Shown: positions 14,779-14,820 of the stretch, in pieces
Numbering within the stretch: the stretch's first letter is position 1
How the letters are laid out: each line of letters opens with the position of its first letter
Assembly (NCBI GenBank): GCA_934370925.1
Contig: CAKRNG010000037.1
Coordinates: forward strand, 1-14,820
Reading direction: 5' to 3'
Source of the DNA: an uncultured Lacticaseibacillus sp.
Lineage (GTDB): Bacteria > Bacillota > Bacilli > Lactobacillales > Lactobacillaceae
Length of the DNA stretch: 14,820 nucleotides
The notes under the pieces: model-generated
What the model was told of the DNA's origin: nothing
Databases searched by the model: none
The model's input: the letters and a program-made list of their open reading frames with translations, nothing else
Made by a program: the position numbers and the translations under genes

Positions 14779-14820
14779 CTAGTCGAGCTACGTGCCCCAG
14801 AAGTCTGCGCTTAACCCAGA

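Overview
The window reads as a chromosomal segment of a moderately GC-rich member of the Lactobacillaceae. This rests on strong Gram-positive ribosome-binding sites, CIRCE-controlled groES-groEL, a Rex redox repressor, a YdiF-type ABC-F protein, a CpsB-type PHP phosphatase and a KimA-type potassium importer. I cannot fix the genus from the sequence alone. The order ABC-F / rex / groES-groEL recalls the ydiF-rex-(ydiL)-groES-groEL neighbourhood of Bacillus, but here the ABC-F gene points the other way and no gene lies between rex and groES.

Layout. 1-376: AT-rich leader with repeated TTGACC motifs. 377-2128: a compact, visibly AT-richer three-gene cassette with overlapping genes, encoding an XRE-type DNA-binding protein, an ImmA/IrrE-like protein whose HExxH motif reads QELWH, and a PIN-domain nuclease-like protein. 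It ends at a bidirectional terminator. 2276-3043 (minus): orphan CpsB/YwqE-type phosphatase with its own promoter. 3282-5207 (minus): ABC-F ATPase. 5208-6492: 1.3 kb without a convincing gene, holding two arrays of about 58-bp repeats in opposite orientation around a core of three hairpins. 6493-7116: rex. 7117-7668: non-coding repeats, a very long hairpin and an extra CIRCE-like operator. 7669-9844: promoter, CIRCE, groES and groEL, with an unusually long spacer between the two. 10091-10576: Nudix hydrolase. 10577-11266: two 142/143-bp direct repeats and two 61-bp tandem repeats. 11344-11913: LOG-family protein. 12052-12642: Qnr-like pentapeptide-repeat protein. 12745-14580: kimA. 14581-14820: terminator and a second copy of a repeat also found after rex.

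The core genes serve housekeeping and stress roles: protein folding (GroESL), NADH/NAD+ sensing (Rex), ribosome-associated ATPase (ABC-F), nucleotide clean-up (Nudix, LOG) and K+ uptake (KimA). The cassette at the left end has the architecture of a toxin-antitoxin or phage-defence unit and is the best candidate for an undescribed system. The second notable character of the window is how many distinct non-coding repeat families fill its intergenic spaces. All functional statements are homology judgements made by eye; no searches were run.
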